Below are positions 33,705-43,043 of a DNA stretch of 64,000 bases, piece by piece. Made by a program: the position numbers and the translations under genes. The notes under the pieces are model-generated. The model was given only the letters and a program-made list of their open reading frames with translations, had not been told where the DNA came from and did not search any database. Within the stretch, counting starts at the first letter, position 1; each line of letters starts with the position of its first letter. Source of the stretch: an uncultured Siphonobacter sp. (GTDB lineage Bacteria; Bacteroidota; Bacteroidia; Cytophagales; Spirosomataceae); the NCBI GenBank assembly GCA_913774715.1, contig CAJYHS010000041.1, positions 1 through 64,000 of the forward strand, given 5' to 3'.

Positions 33705-34391
33705 ATGGCAGGAGCATATTTAATTGGTATAGTCGTCATGATCGTTAGCTCGCTAGTGAGCTGGCGTTTACGCAGTAAATTCACTGAATATTCGCAGGTA
33801 GGCTTGGCCAATGGCCTTTCGGGAAAAGAAATTGCCGAGAAGATGCTACACGATAACGGTATTTATGACGTACGGGTATTATCCGTAGAAGGCCAGTTAA
33901 CCGACCACTATAATCCAGCGGATAAAACGGTTAACTTAAGTAATGATGTTTATTACGGAAGAAGCGTTTCAGCCGCCGCCGTCGCTGCTCACGAATGCGG
34001 TCACGCCGTACAACACGCAACGGCTTATAGCTGGCTGCAATTCCGTAGCTCAATGGTGCCTTTCTTAAGCATCGCGTCCAGCTGGATGCAATGGATTATT
34101 TTGGCGGGTATCTTTTTGCTCAATACGACACCAATTCCCCTGGCTATTGGGGTGGCGTTATTTGCAGCGACCACATTATTCAGCTTCATTACCCTTCCCG
34201 TAGAATACGATGCATCCAATCGGGCTTTGGCCTGGATTGAACGCACCGGAACCGTAACGCGTGAGGAACACGTCATGGCGAAAGACGCTCTGAAGTGGGC
34301 AGCTCGTACTTACGTCGTAGCAGCCATCGGTTCTTTAGCTACGTTATTGTATTATGTTAGCCTACTAATGGGCGGTCGCCGGAGCGATTAA
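33705..34391 (+). CDS. YugP-type zinc-dependent membrane metallopeptidase
   Basis: Member of the neutral zinc metallopeptidase family of B. subtilis YugP. The 228-aa protein has an N-terminal membrane helix (about 2-20), the zinc-binding HEXXH as AAHECGHAVQHA (H96, H100), two or three further helices at about 118-165, and EYDASNRALAWIERTG, where a downstream acidic ligand is expected, then a final helix. The YNPADKTVNLSNDVYYGRSVSAAAVAAHE segment is typical of the family. Substrate is unknown. A terminator follows 20 bp downstream. Confidence 0.92.
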   Translation: MAGAYLIGIVVMIVSSLVSWRLRSKFTEYSQVGLANGLSGKEIAEKMLHDNGIYDVRVLSVEGQLTDHYNPADKTVNLSNDVYYGRSVSAAAVAAHECGHAVQHATAYSWLQFRSSMVPFLSIASSWMQWIILAGIFLLNTTPIPLAIGVALFAATTLFSFITLPVEYDASNRALAWIERTGTVTREEHVMAKDALKWAARTYVVAAIGSLATLLYYVSLLMGGRRSD

Positions 34392-34412
34392 TCCCTGATA
34401 TTGATACAATTG

Positions 34413-34445
34413 AAAAGTCTGACTGTTGCGAGTCAGACTTTTTTT
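34413..34445 (+). terminator. Intrinsic terminator after the YugP-type gene
   Basis: 12-bp perfect stem AAAAGTCTGACT / AGTCAGACTTTT followed by more T residues. Confidence 0.88.
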
Positions 34446-34559
34446 ATGTATTATCGTCGATAAAAAGAGCTTTGGCATAGTATTTTAGGCATAGTTGGAA
34501 TACTATCAGGCGAGCTAGATACGTTCTTGATTGTATAACCATTCAATACCGTAAAAGCC

Positions 34560-34712
34560 ATGAATTATTCCTTCGCTACTCGTCGCTTATTTATCAAACT
34601 TGGTTTAGTTTTTAAACCAGTTCGAAACACATCAACTCTTCGTAAGCCCAGCTTACCGATGAGTGTTTCAGGAGATAAGTTCTTTAACGACTGGAAACTT
34701 CTAAACGGTTAA
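34560..34712 (+). CDS. Possible small ORF, 50 residues, unrecognised
   Basis: ATG to TAA frame of 50 codons starting MNYSFATRRLFIKLGLVF and ending DKFFNDWKLLNG. It lies between two terminators, with codon choice like that of real genes here and a basic, partly hydrophobic N-terminus. Upstream TTTGGC followed 17 bp later by TAGTTGG is a weak promoter guess. No family is recognised and ORFs this short arise by chance. Confidence 0.25.
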   Translation: MNYSFATRRLFIKLGLVFKPVRNTSTLRKPSLPMSVSGDKFFNDWKLLNG

Positions 34713-34758
34713 CGTGGGCTTTTGGTCTGAGCCAAAAGAAAGAAACTTATAAATTATA

Positions 34759-34792
34759 AAAGGGCGGCTGGGTTATTATCCAGCCGCCCTTT
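34759..34792 (-). terminator. Intrinsic terminator after the RidA gene
   Basis: 13-bp perfect stem AAAGGGCGGCTGG / CCAGCCGCCCTTT, followed on the minus strand by TTATAATTT. It lies 16 bp past the ridA-like stop. Confidence 0.85.
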
Positions 34793-34807
34793 GTATTAAG
34801 TCCCTTC

Positions 34808-35251
34808 TTATTTCCTGCGAGCAGCGATTATGGTAATTTCTACACTGGCTCCGGCGGGTAAGTCCGCTACACCAACCGTTGTGCGAGCAGGGTAATTCTT
34901 ATGAAAATATTTTCCGTAAAGCGTATTGATTCGTTGAAAATCGGATAAGTCTTTGACGTAAATGGTAGTGTTAACAATGTCCGTGTAATCTAGTTTCGCT
35001 GCTTTCAAAATCGCTAAAATGTTTTCCATGATTTGAGGAACTTCAGCTTCTACACCACCCGATACCAGCTTTTTAGTGTTCGGGTGCATTCCAATTTGTC
35101 CAGCCACAAACACTAAGCCATTCGCTTCCACGGCCTGGCTATAAGGTCCAATAGGAGCCGGAGCCGTTTCCGAATGATAAATTTTCTTCTGAGCCCAAGT
35201 CAGGCTGGAACATCCGAGAATACTCGTAATTAGGAATAAGCGTCGAATCAT
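34808..35251 (-). CDS. Exported RidA/YjgF family protein
   Basis: RidA-family enamine/imine deaminase fold, normally cytoplasmic and protective against reactive enamines made by PLP enzymes. This 147-aa version starts MIRRLFLITSILGCSSLTWAQKK, a clear signal peptide (or lipoprotein signal, ILGC), so it should act outside the cytoplasm. RidA landmarks follow: IGPYSQAVEANGLVFVAGQIG, VNTTIYVKDL, and the active-site Arg in NYPARTTVGVADLPAGASVEI. The track's start 8 codons earlier (MSSINFDC) is possible but lies only 5 bp from the permease stop. It is downstream of, and probably co-transcribed with, an amino-acid permease, which suggests a role with amino-acid-derived compounds. Confidence 0.88.
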   Translation of the reverse strand: MIRRLFLITSILGCSSLTWAQKKIYHSETAPAPIGPYSQAVEANGLVFVAGQIGMHPNTKKLVSGGVEAEVPQIMENILAILKAAKLDYTDIVNTTIYVKDLSDFQRINTLYGKYFHKNYPARTTVGVADLPAGASVEITIIAARRK

Positions 35252-35280
35252 ACAGTCAAAATTAATACTACTCATTAGTC

Positions 35281-36873
35281 TTACTTTGCCAGCTTCGAAT
35301 GTTGACGGCCGTAGCTAAAGTAAATCACCAGTCCAATAATCAGCCAGGCTACGAATGCTCCCCAGTTGAGGATGCCCAATTCAGTCATCAGGTACAGGTT
35401 CGTAAGAATACCTAAAACGGGAAGTAATGAAAAGTTATAACGATAACTCATCACGGAAAGCGTAGCGAAAACCAGCCAGAACACGAATAAGAGCGGTTTT
35501 TCTTCCATCGCCATTACATAATGATCGGAATAAATCGCAAAAGCCATAGCAATGACAAAACCAATTCCTACAATGTATTTTCCATTGACATAAGGTACCC
35601 GAAACTTAGAGTAACTACTCAGGCCCTGGTAGTCCATATACAAAACGCCGCCGCAAACCAGAATGAACGCGAAAAACGTACCTACGCTGGTCAGGTCGAT
35701 GAAGAAACCCATATCGAAGAACATGGAAGGAACCGCTACCACAATTCCGGTAACAATGGTAGCGAACGATGGCGTATGAAATTTAGGGTGAATTTTGGAG
35801 AACATCGGCCATAACAGACCGTCACGACTCATCGTCATCCAGATACGCGGCTGACCCAACTGATACACCAGCAAGGCACTGGTAATGGCAATAACAGCCG
35901 ATACCGAAATAACTCCGGCGATGAAATCGAACCCTACTTTATGGAATACATACGCTAGTGGATCATCAACGTTTAACTCTTTATAATGCACCATTCCCGT
36001 TAATACCAGCGTAATTAATACGTACATGATTGTACAGATAATCAGGCAGTAAATCATGGCCCTAGGCATGTCGCGTTGGGGGTTTTTACATTCTTCAGCG
36101 GTAGTCGAAATCGAGTCAAAACCAATAAAGGCAAAGAAAACGGCCGCTACGCCACTAAGTACGCCACTTACTCCATTCGGGGCAAAAGGTGACCAGTTTT
36201 CAGGTTTTACGTAAAAAGCACCTGCCCCAATCACTAACAGAATTACGGCCATTTTCAAGGCTACGAGCATATTACTCACGTTCTTGGATTCCTTGATGCC
36301 GATGTACACCAGAGCCGTTACTGATACTGTAATCAGACCAGCGGGAAGATCCAGAATCAGTTTAATACCACCAATCGTGGGGGCAGAGGCCTGAGCCGCC
36401 TCGCTGGCAGAAAAGGGATTGGACGTTAACCAGTCGGGGATATGAATACCGAAGCCCACCAGCATGGAGGAGAAGTATTCCGACCAGGAAATGGCTACTA
36501 CCATGTTGGATACCGCGTATTCCAGGATCAGGGCCCAGCCGATAATCCAGGCGAAAATCTCACCGAATGACACGTATGCATAGGTATACGCACTACCCGA
36601 AACCGGAACCGTAGACGCAAACTGAGCGTAACTCAGAGCCGTAAAGACGCAGGCAATAGCCGTAAATACGAAGAGTAAGGAGACCGCAGGACCGCCGTCA
36701 AAACTAGCCCGGCCGATGGTACTGAAAATCCCGGCACCGATAATGGCCGCAATACCCAGTGAAGTTAAATCCCGAACGCCAAGGATTTTGGTCAAGCCAT
36801 GCGACTCGCCCGTGGCGTCGTTAGAAAGAACTTGTTGAATTGATTTTTTACGAAAAAGGGAGTCGTTGGCCAC
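35281..36873 (-). CDS. APC-family amino-acid permease (cationic amino-acid transporter type)
   Basis: Inner-membrane amino-acid transporter of the APC superfamily, closest in wording to YfnA/CAT-type proteins. The 530-aa protein opens with a short basic N-tail and TKILGVRDLTSLGIAAIIGAGIFSTIG, the conserved TM1 substrate loop GAGIF. It continues with ISWSEYFSSM and SGVAAVFFAFIGFDSISTTAEECKNPQRDMP, the TM6 signature of the CAT group. Twelve to fourteen hydrophobic helices are visible. Substrate is not predictable beyond amino acids. The exported RidA gene follows within about 30 bp, so the pair forms a unit. Confidence 0.9.
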   Translation of the reverse strand: MANDSLFRKKSIQQVLSNDATGESHGLTKILGVRDLTSLGIAAIIGAGIFSTIGRASFDGGPAVSLLFVFTAIACVFTALSYAQFASTVPVSGSAYTYAYVSFGEIFAWIIGWALILEYAVSNMVVAISWSEYFSSMLVGFGIHIPDWLTSNPFSASEAAQASAPTIGGIKLILDLPAGLITVSVTALVYIGIKESKNVSNMLVALKMAVILLVIGAGAFYVKPENWSPFAPNGVSGVLSGVAAVFFAFIGFDSISTTAEECKNPQRDMPRAMIYCLIICTIMYVLITLVLTGMVHYKELNVDDPLAYVFHKVGFDFIAGVISVSAVIAITSALLVYQLGQPRIWMTMSRDGLLWPMFSKIHPKFHTPSFATIVTGIVVAVPSMFFDMGFFIDLTSVGTFFAFILVCGGVLYMDYQGLSSYSKFRVPYVNGKYIVGIGFVIAMAFAIYSDHYVMAMEEKPLLFVFWLVFATLSVMSYRYNFSLLPVLGILTNLYLMTELGILNWGAFVAWLIIGLVIYFSYGRQHSKLAK

Positions 36874-37162
36874 GGCTGCTAAATGTGTTTCGTGATAAGG
36901 TATATGGGAGCACTCGACTGATTCAATGTTTTAGGGTCTAAAAATGAACCTATTCTTTCCAGAAAAAGTAGAAATCTGCTCGCGACGAAGTGAATATTCA
37001 GGTAAAAATAGGTAATCTCGTTAAGCATTCAAGGATGAAAGTCGACGAAATGCGGGGATATAGGGAATTGTAGAAAGATTATATCAGTTTTTCCGGGCTT
37101 CGCGTTTTACTTTGTGTCCATATTTGATTTAGAGAACATTTCATTCATCAGAGCCCTCTCGC

Positions 37163-37870
37163 GTGTCTATCCTTGTCAAAGACCTTACCAAAATATACGG
37201 TTCTCAAAAAGCCGTGGATCAGCTTAGTTTTGAAGTAAAGCCCGGCGAAATCGTCGGCTTTCTGGGACCTAACGGAGCCGGGAAATCCACAACCATGAAA
37301 ATAGCAACGGGTTATCTGCATCCCACCAGTGGAACCGTGGAAGTGGCGGGCTATGACGTTACGCAGCATTCCATGGACGTTCGGAAGCATTTGGGATACC
37401 TGCCCGAGCATAATCCGCTGTACCTGGATATGTACGTAAAAGAGTTTCTGCGGTTTGTTGGCGAAATGTACGGATTGAAAGGAGAGGTACTGACGCACCA
37501 GGTAAAAGATGTAATTGAGCAGGTAGGCCTGGGGCAGGAGCAGCATAAACGCATCGGGCAGCTCTCGAAAGGCTATCGACAACGGGTAGGGCTGGCTCAG
37601 GCTCTGGTACATAATCCGCAGGTATTAATTCTGGATGAACCCACAACGGGATTGGATCCGAATCAGCTCGTTGAAATTAGGTCAGTTATCAAGGCCATTG
37701 GTCGGGAAAAAACGGTATTGTTCTCGACGCATATCATGCAGGAAGTAGAAGCCATCTGCGACCGAGCCATTATTCTGAAACGTGGAAAACTCGTTGCCAA
37801 TGACACGATCCAGTCCTTAACGCAGACGGGAAAACCCCTGGAAGCTTTGTTTAGGGATTTAACAGTTTAG
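37163..37870 (+). CDS. ABC transporter ATPase, GldA-like but short
   Basis: ATP-binding subunit closest in wording to GldA, which with GldF and GldG supports gliding and type 9 secretion in Bacteroidota. The 235-aa protein starts at a GTG. It shows Walker A GPNGAGKSTTMK, YLPEHNPLYLDMYV (a phrase typical of GldA), signature LSKGYRQRVGLAQAL, Walker B LILDEPTTGLDPNQ and FSTHIMQEVEAICDR. GldA is usually about 300 aa; here the end (GKPLEALFRDLTV) comes soon after the ATPase core, so the C-terminal domain is missing. No gldF or gldG is nearby. It could be a GldA paralogue or another exporter ATPase. Confidence 0.85.
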   Translation: MSILVKDLTKIYGSQKAVDQLSFEVKPGEIVGFLGPNGAGKSTTMKIATGYLHPTSGTVEVAGYDVTQHSMDVRKHLGYLPEHNPLYLDMYVKEFLRFVGEMYGLKGEVLTHQVKDVIEQVGLGQEQHKRIGQLSKGYRQRVGLAQALVHNPQVLILDEPTTGLDPNQLVEIRSVIKAIGREKTVLFSTHIMQEVEAICDRAIILKRGKLVANDTIQSLTQTGKPLEALFRDLTV

Positions 37871-38409
37871 TACAATATTTATTTACTTTCCAAAAAGCCT
37901 TTCCTACAACATGAAAAGGCTTTTTTTATTGGAAGATGCACAGGTGTGTAATTTATAAATTATGAAATAAAAAACGATTTTTTAAAGTATATAAGTTAAT
38001 ATATGTATAATTTATAGTTTTAATTAACCTTAAAGTGTATTAAATTTATTATTTTGGATAATGATTTAATTTAAAATTTTATATAAGTGTATGGTGTTAT
38101 TTATTAATATATGTACTGTAGTATTGGGTTTAATATGGTTTAATTATAGGTAAAATACATATTTTGTAAAATATTATTTGAAAATAGTATATGTTATTGT
38201 AATATTGGCTTAAGGTTCTGATGATATTTTCTTCAGGACTCCTTTCTTCCCGTTTATACTTAACCAAAATTATATAACAAATGAATACTACTTCACTGTC
38301 TCTTCCGAGTTAGGCTTCTCTTCTTTTTTGTTTTCAATTCCTGATTCTGCTTCTACTGCAAGAGGCGGACTGACTCCTTATTATCCACTTAAAACGAGTA
38401 GCATACACC
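37871..38409. other. AT-rich intergenic region upstream of the second susC
   Basis: 539 bp. After the terminator, roughly 37930-38230 is made almost only of A and T with many TATA and ATTT runs, unlike the rest of the window. Several degenerate -7-like strings occur (TATTTTG at 38160-38166 among them), so no single promoter can be picked. A 10-codon ATG-to-TAG frame at 38281-38313 precedes susC. The region probably holds the susCD promoter. Confidence 0.5.
37893..37927 (+). terminator. Intrinsic terminator after the GldA-like gene
   Basis: Stem AAAAGCCTTT / AAAGGCTTTT followed by a further run of T, 22 bp past the stop. Confidence 0.8.
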
Positions 38410-41400
38410 ATGAAGAAACGTTTATCTTTTCTAGTATTTCTGCTGACGAGTTTCTGGCTGCACGTATCCGCTCAGGATCGGCAGTTGACGGGGGTGGTTA
38501 CCTCGACGGAAGATGGTCAGCCTTTACCCGGCGTTTCGATTTCGGTGAAGGGAACGGCTAAGGGAACCACGACGAACGCAAACGGAGCCTATCAGATCAA
38601 TGTTAGTGCCGGAAATGTTCTGGTCTTCAGTTACGTGGGCTTTATTACTAAGGAAATTACGCTGGGCAATGAAAGCGAGTTAAACATACCTCTGCAAATG
38701 AGTGCCAGCAGCTTGAGCGAAGTCGTAGTAACCGCTTTGGGGATTACGCGGGAAAAGAAAGCGTTAGGTTACTCGGTACAGGAAATTGGTGGAAAACAGT
38801 TAACTCAGGCCCGTGAAACAAATTTAGTGAATGCCCTCTCAGGAAAAATTGCCGGGGTTCAGGTAACCAATTCCAACGGTGCTCCGGGAGCGTCGTCGCG
38901 GATGTTGATTCGCGGGGCCAACTCCATTGGCAGTAATAATCAGCCATTGTTCGTGGTGGACGGTGTGCCGATTGATAACAGTAACTACGGTTCCGGCACG
39001 GGCGTGGACTACGGAAATGGTGCTGGTGCATTGAACCCGGACGATATCGAGTCGATGAGCGTCTTGAAAGGCCCCAGTGCGGCGGCATTATACGGTTCGC
39101 GGGGAGCCAATGGTGTAGTGCTTATTACCATGAAAAGTGGAAAAGGCACCAAGGGAATTGGCGTTTCGGTGAATTCAAATACCAGCTTCGATACGCCTTT
39201 TCGAATGCCCGAATGGCAAAACGAGTACGGTCAGGGAGCGAAAGGGCTGTTTAAATTCGTAGATGGTCGCGGAGCAGGCGTGAACGATGGCGTCGATGAG
39301 AGCTGGGGTCCACGCCTCGATGGTCGCCTGATCGAGCAGTTTGATTCGCCGGTGGTGAATGGCGTTCGTACGGCTACGCCCTGGGTGGCTCATCCCGATA
39401 ACGTCAAACAATTTTTTGAAACGGGTCGCACCTATACTAATAACGTATCTCTGACGGGAGCAAGCGATAAAGGGGACTTTCGCCTTTCTCTGACCGATCT
39501 GAATCAGTCTGGTATTCTGCCTTTTACCGATTATAAACGTAAAACGATTTCCCTGAATGCGGGTTGGAATCTAACGCCGAAACTGAACATCCGGGCTACG
39601 GGTAACTACGTTAAAGACGGTAGTGATAACCGTACCAACTGGGGCTTGTATTACATCTGGTTTGGTCGGCAGGTCAATATGGAAAGTCTGGAAAACTACA
39701 CGGCCCCGGGCAGTATTTATCAGAATAACTGGAACTATAACTATTGGACGAACCCGTATTACCAGCTGGCCAATAGCAAGCGTCAGAACGAAAAAGATCG
39801 TTTGTATGGCAACATTGCAGCGACGTATAAATTCAATAACTGGCTTTCGCTGATGGCTCGTACCGGAACGGATTTTTACGCGGATCGCCGGAAAACTAAA
39901 AATGCCGCCCGGACTTCCAATCTGTTCGACAGTTATAACGAAGAGCAAATTTTCGTTCAGGAATCGAACTCTGACTTTCTGCTGAACGCGACGCATAAAA
40001 TCAATGATTTTGACATTACGGCCAATATTGGTGGAAACCATCGCCGCAATTTCTACCAGCGGGATTATATGTCGGCTGCTGAACTGGCCATTCCCCGCGT
40101 CTGGAACATGGGTAACTCCCGTTTGCGTCCGGTAACGGAAAACTCCATCAGCGAGAAGGTCGTAAACAGTTTGTATGCTTCGGCCAACATTGGTTTCCGG
40201 AATTACCTGTTCGTTGATATAACGGCTCGTAACGACTGGTCGAGTGCATTACCTGCCAATAATCGTTCGTATTTCTATCCTTCGGCGGCCGTTAGTGCGG
40301 TACTTTCCGACATGTTCAATATGCAGTCAAGGGTACTTTCGTTTGCGAAGGTGCGGGCGGGTATCGCCCGGGTGGGTAATGATACCGATCCTTATAATCT
40401 GATGCAAACCTACGAATACGCCAATGCCTGGGGTAGTCTGGCTTCGCTGAAAGAAAGTAATGGCCTATTAAATGCTGAACTGAAGCCGGAGTTAACGAGC
40501 TCGTACGAAGTAGGAGCAGATCTGAAATTTTTCAATAATCGCCTCGGTCTGGATCTGACGTATTATGACAAACAATCCTATAACCAGATTTTGAAAGTAG
40601 ATGTGTCCAATGCAACGGGCTTCTCTTCCAAACTTCTGAACGCAGGGCGTTTACAAAACCGAGGCATTGAAATTCAGTTAACCGGAACCGCCGTGAAGAC
40701 CAGTAGTTTTAAATGGGACGTGGCCCTGAACTGGGCTCGGAACCAGAACAAAGTGGTCGAATTAGCTCAGGGCTTAACTACGTATACCTTAGGAACCGTT
40801 CGGGGTATGGGTGTAGAAGCCCGCGTAGGACAGCCGTATGGAACCTTCTTCGGACAAGGCTTTATGCGGGCTCCCGATGGGCAGATTGTCTATGATCAAA
40901 GCGGTTACCCCGTGATTGACCCCGTTCGTCGGGTGCTGGGTAACTTCACGCCGAAGTGGATTGGTGGTTTACAGAACACGTTTACTTACAAGAATCTCTC
41001 GCTCAGCACGCTGATTGACATGAAGCAGGGCGGCGATATTTTCTCACAAACCATCAATATTGGCCGGTACACGGGCGTACTGAAAGAAACGACCTTAGGC
41101 CGGGAAACGGGTATTGTCGGAGCGGGCGTGGTGAATGCAGGTACAGCGGCCAATCCCGAATACGTACCGAACACCAAGAACATTTCTTCCGAAGAATGGC
41201 ACCACAAGTATTACCTGCTGACGAATAACGAAGAAACCATTTTCAACGGAAGCTACGTAAAGCTTCGCGAAGTACGTCTGACTTACGTGTTCCCCGGCAA
41301 AGTGTTCAAGCGGTTACCCTTCCGCGACATTACTCTTTCGGCCGTGGGCCGGAACCTGGCTTTGCTGCACAGTAACATTCCTCACATCGATCCTGAAACC

Positions 41401-41493
41401 AGCTATTATAACGATGGTAACCTTCAGGGAATCGAAAACGGTCAGATTCCTACCACTCGCTCCATTGGTTTTAACATCAGCCTGAACTTGTAA
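38410..41493 (+). CDS. SusC/RagA family TonB-linked outer-membrane protein
   Basis: TonB-dependent importer of a second SusCD pair. The 1027-aa protein has a signal peptide ending near VSA-QDR. A carboxypeptidase-regulatory-like domain follows (about 25-100, LTGVVTSTEDGQPLPGVSISVKG), then SEVVVTALGITREKKALGYSVQEI and the plug with GKIAGVQVTNSNGAPGASSRMLIRG, FVVDGVPI and the SusC signature VLKGPSAAALYGSRGANGV (about 220-240). The barrel ends FNISLNL. The LGITREKKALGY phrase marks the SusC subgroup usually paired with SusD-like lipoproteins of the second type, as here. No degradative enzyme is adjacent. Confidence 0.95.
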   Translation: MKKRLSFLVFLLTSFWLHVSAQDRQLTGVVTSTEDGQPLPGVSISVKGTAKGTTTNANGAYQINVSAGNVLVFSYVGFITKEITLGNESELNIPLQMSASSLSEVVVTALGITREKKALGYSVQEIGGKQLTQARETNLVNALSGKIAGVQVTNSNGAPGASSRMLIRGANSIGSNNQPLFVVDGVPIDNSNYGSGTGVDYGNGAGALNPDDIESMSVLKGPSAAALYGSRGANGVVLITMKSGKGTKGIGVSVNSNTSFDTPFRMPEWQNEYGQGAKGLFKFVDGRGAGVNDGVDESWGPRLDGRLIEQFDSPVVNGVRTATPWVAHPDNVKQFFETGRTYTNNVSLTGASDKGDFRLSLTDLNQSGILPFTDYKRKTISLNAGWNLTPKLNIRATGNYVKDGSDNRTNWGLYYIWFGRQVNMESLENYTAPGSIYQNNWNYNYWTNPYYQLANSKRQNEKDRLYGNIAATYKFNNWLSLMARTGTDFYADRRKTKNAARTSNLFDSYNEEQIFVQESNSDFLLNATHKINDFDITANIGGNHRRNFYQRDYMSAAELAIPRVWNMGNSRLRPVTENSISEKVVNSLYASANIGFRNYLFVDITARNDWSSALPANNRSYFYPSAAVSAVLSDMFNMQSRVLSFAKVRAGIARVGNDTDPYNLMQTYEYANAWGSLASLKESNGLLNAELKPELTSSYEVGADLKFFNNRLGLDLTYYDKQSYNQILKVDVSNATGFSSKLLNAGRLQNRGIEIQLTGTAVKTSSFKWDVALNWARNQNKVVELAQGLTTYTLGTVRGMGVEARVGQPYGTFFGQGFMRAPDGQIVYDQSGYPVIDPVRRVLGNFTPKWIGGLQNTFTYKNLSLSTLIDMKQGGDIFSQTINIGRYTGVLKETTLGRETGIVGAGVVNAGTAANPEYVPNTKNISSEEWHHKYYLLTNNEETIFNGSYVKLREVRLTYVFPGKVFKRLPFRDITLSAVGRNLALLHSNIPHIDPETSYYNDGNLQGIENGQIPTTRSIGFNISLNL

Positions 41494-41507
41494 TCTTCCG
41501 AATACAC

Positions 41508-42968
41508 ATGAAGCGTAATTTCTATTCGTTCCGATATAAAGCCGTACTGGCGTTCGTGCTGGCGGGATTATCTGCCTGTACGGGTAAATTTGATGAAATT
41601 AATACCAACCCTAATAACCCGACAACGGCTTCAGCTGAGCTGTTTTTACCCCACGGCATTCAGACCGCTGTCGATGCCTATTGGGGTGGGTCTTTAGGCA
41701 TGGATGTAGGTAACCTCGTACCGCAGCACTGGGCCCGGATTCAGTATACCGATGTGGATCAGTATACGACTTCCAATGACGTGGCTAATGCGGGCTGGAG
41801 CAACTTCTACATCGAAGCCATCGCCGATTACCAGCGGATTAATAAAATTGCCCAGGAAACGGGTAATACGAACTACCAGGCTGTAGCCACCATTCTTCGC
41901 AGCTGGGTTTTTACCTTACTAACGGATGTCTACGGCGATGTGCCATATTCGGATGCAGTGAAGGGAATGGAAGGCATTCTTCAGCCGAAATACGATGCTC
42001 AGAAGGATATTTATGCGGCTTTGGTTGCAGAATTGAAAACGGCGGGAGAAATGATTGACGTGGCCGATAAATCGAAAGTCATTGCTGGTGATATTCTGTT
42101 TAACGGTGATCTGACGAAATGGAAAAAATTTGCGAATTCCCAAAGCTTACGGATTCTGAACCGAATGCTAGGCAAAGCCGATGCACCAATCAATGTCACT
42201 GCCGAAATCGAACGTATTCTGAAGGATCCGACGAAGTATCCGGTACTGGCTTCCAATGCGGATAACGTTCAGTTAGTCTATCTCAACGCGGCTCCCAGTA
42301 ATAACCCCGTCAACGAGAATCGTAAAACGCGGGATGATCATCGGGTAAGTGCTACGCTGGTTGACAAATTGAAAGCATTAGAAGACACACGACTAGCGAT
42401 CTATGCTAATGCTCCGGCGGATGGCGGCGATTTTAAAGGCGTTCCGAATGGATTATCTGCCTCGGATGCGAATGCGTTAGGTTTGTCGAAAACCTCGAAA
42501 GTAGGAAATTACTTCGTAGCGTCTACGGCCCCCGGTGTTATTATGAGTTATGCTGAGCTATTATTTATCAAAGCCGAATTTGCGTATAAAGGCATTGCCG
42601 CGGCAGGTACAGCAGCGACCTTATATAGCGATGCCATCAAAGCCTCCCACGCTCAATATGGACTAACTGCTTCGGACGCGTACCTGACGACTAATGCGTT
42701 TAAAAGCGGAGCAGCGGGCTATACCCAGTTAATGGAGCAGAAGTGGATTGCCTTATATGGTCAGGGCGTGGAAGCCTGGACGGAATACCGCCGGACGGGG
42801 ATCCCCGTATTGACAGCTCCGGCCCTGAATACCAATGGAGGAGTGATTCCTACGCGATTACCTTATCCGGGATCGGAAGAATCGCTGAATTATAGCAACT
42901 TCAATGAGGCTCTGAAACGGCAGGGAGGGGCGAATGACAAAAAAATGAAGCTTTGGTTTGCTAAGTAA
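41508..42968 (+). CDS. SusD/RagB-type lipoprotein (SusD-like 2 subgroup)
   Basis: Surface lipoprotein partner of the SusC 14 bp upstream. The 486-aa protein has a lipobox GLSAC with mature Cys followed by TGKFDEINTNPNNP, a phrase typical of the SusD-like_2 subgroup. Later family stretches are ILRSWVFTLLTDVYGDVPYSDA, KFANSQSLRILNRM and VIMSYAELLFIKAEFAYKG, and EQKWIALYGQGVEAWTEYRRTG near the C-terminus. This subgroup is often linked to non-glycan nutrients, including peptides, but the substrate is not known. A strong terminator follows. Confidence 0.93.
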   Translation: MKRNFYSFRYKAVLAFVLAGLSACTGKFDEINTNPNNPTTASAELFLPHGIQTAVDAYWGGSLGMDVGNLVPQHWARIQYTDVDQYTTSNDVANAGWSNFYIEAIADYQRINKIAQETGNTNYQAVATILRSWVFTLLTDVYGDVPYSDAVKGMEGILQPKYDAQKDIYAALVAELKTAGEMIDVADKSKVIAGDILFNGDLTKWKKFANSQSLRILNRMLGKADAPINVTAEIERILKDPTKYPVLASNADNVQLVYLNAAPSNNPVNENRKTRDDHRVSATLVDKLKALEDTRLAIYANAPADGGDFKGVPNGLSASDANALGLSKTSKVGNYFVASTAPGVIMSYAELLFIKAEFAYKGIAAAGTAATLYSDAIKASHAQYGLTASDAYLTTNAFKSGAAGYTQLMEQKWIALYGQGVEAWTEYRRTGIPVLTAPALNTNGGVIPTRLPYPGSEESLNYSNFNEALKRQGGANDKKMKLWFAK

Positions 42969-43007
42969 TCATTTGAAAGGTAACTAAAGTAATTCTGATT
43001 GTTGAAC

Positions 43008-43040
43008 CTCGAAGCCCGGCCAGTATGGTCGGGCTTCGAG
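43008..43040. terminator. Bidirectional terminator between susD and panC
   Basis: Stem CTCGAAGCCCGgcC / GgtCGGGCTTCGAG with a short loop, located 40 bp past the susD stop and directly before the panC stop on the other strand. Confidence 0.75.
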
Positions 43041-43043
43041 TAT

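Larger units (their letters stand above)
34392..34807. other. Intergenic region between convergent transcripts
   Basis: 416 bp holding two terminators (one per strand) and a 50-codon ORF between them (34560-34712). Beyond that ORF a weak CTTTTGG / CCAAAAG hairpin lies at about 34717-34736. Nothing else is recognisable. Confidence 0.4.
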
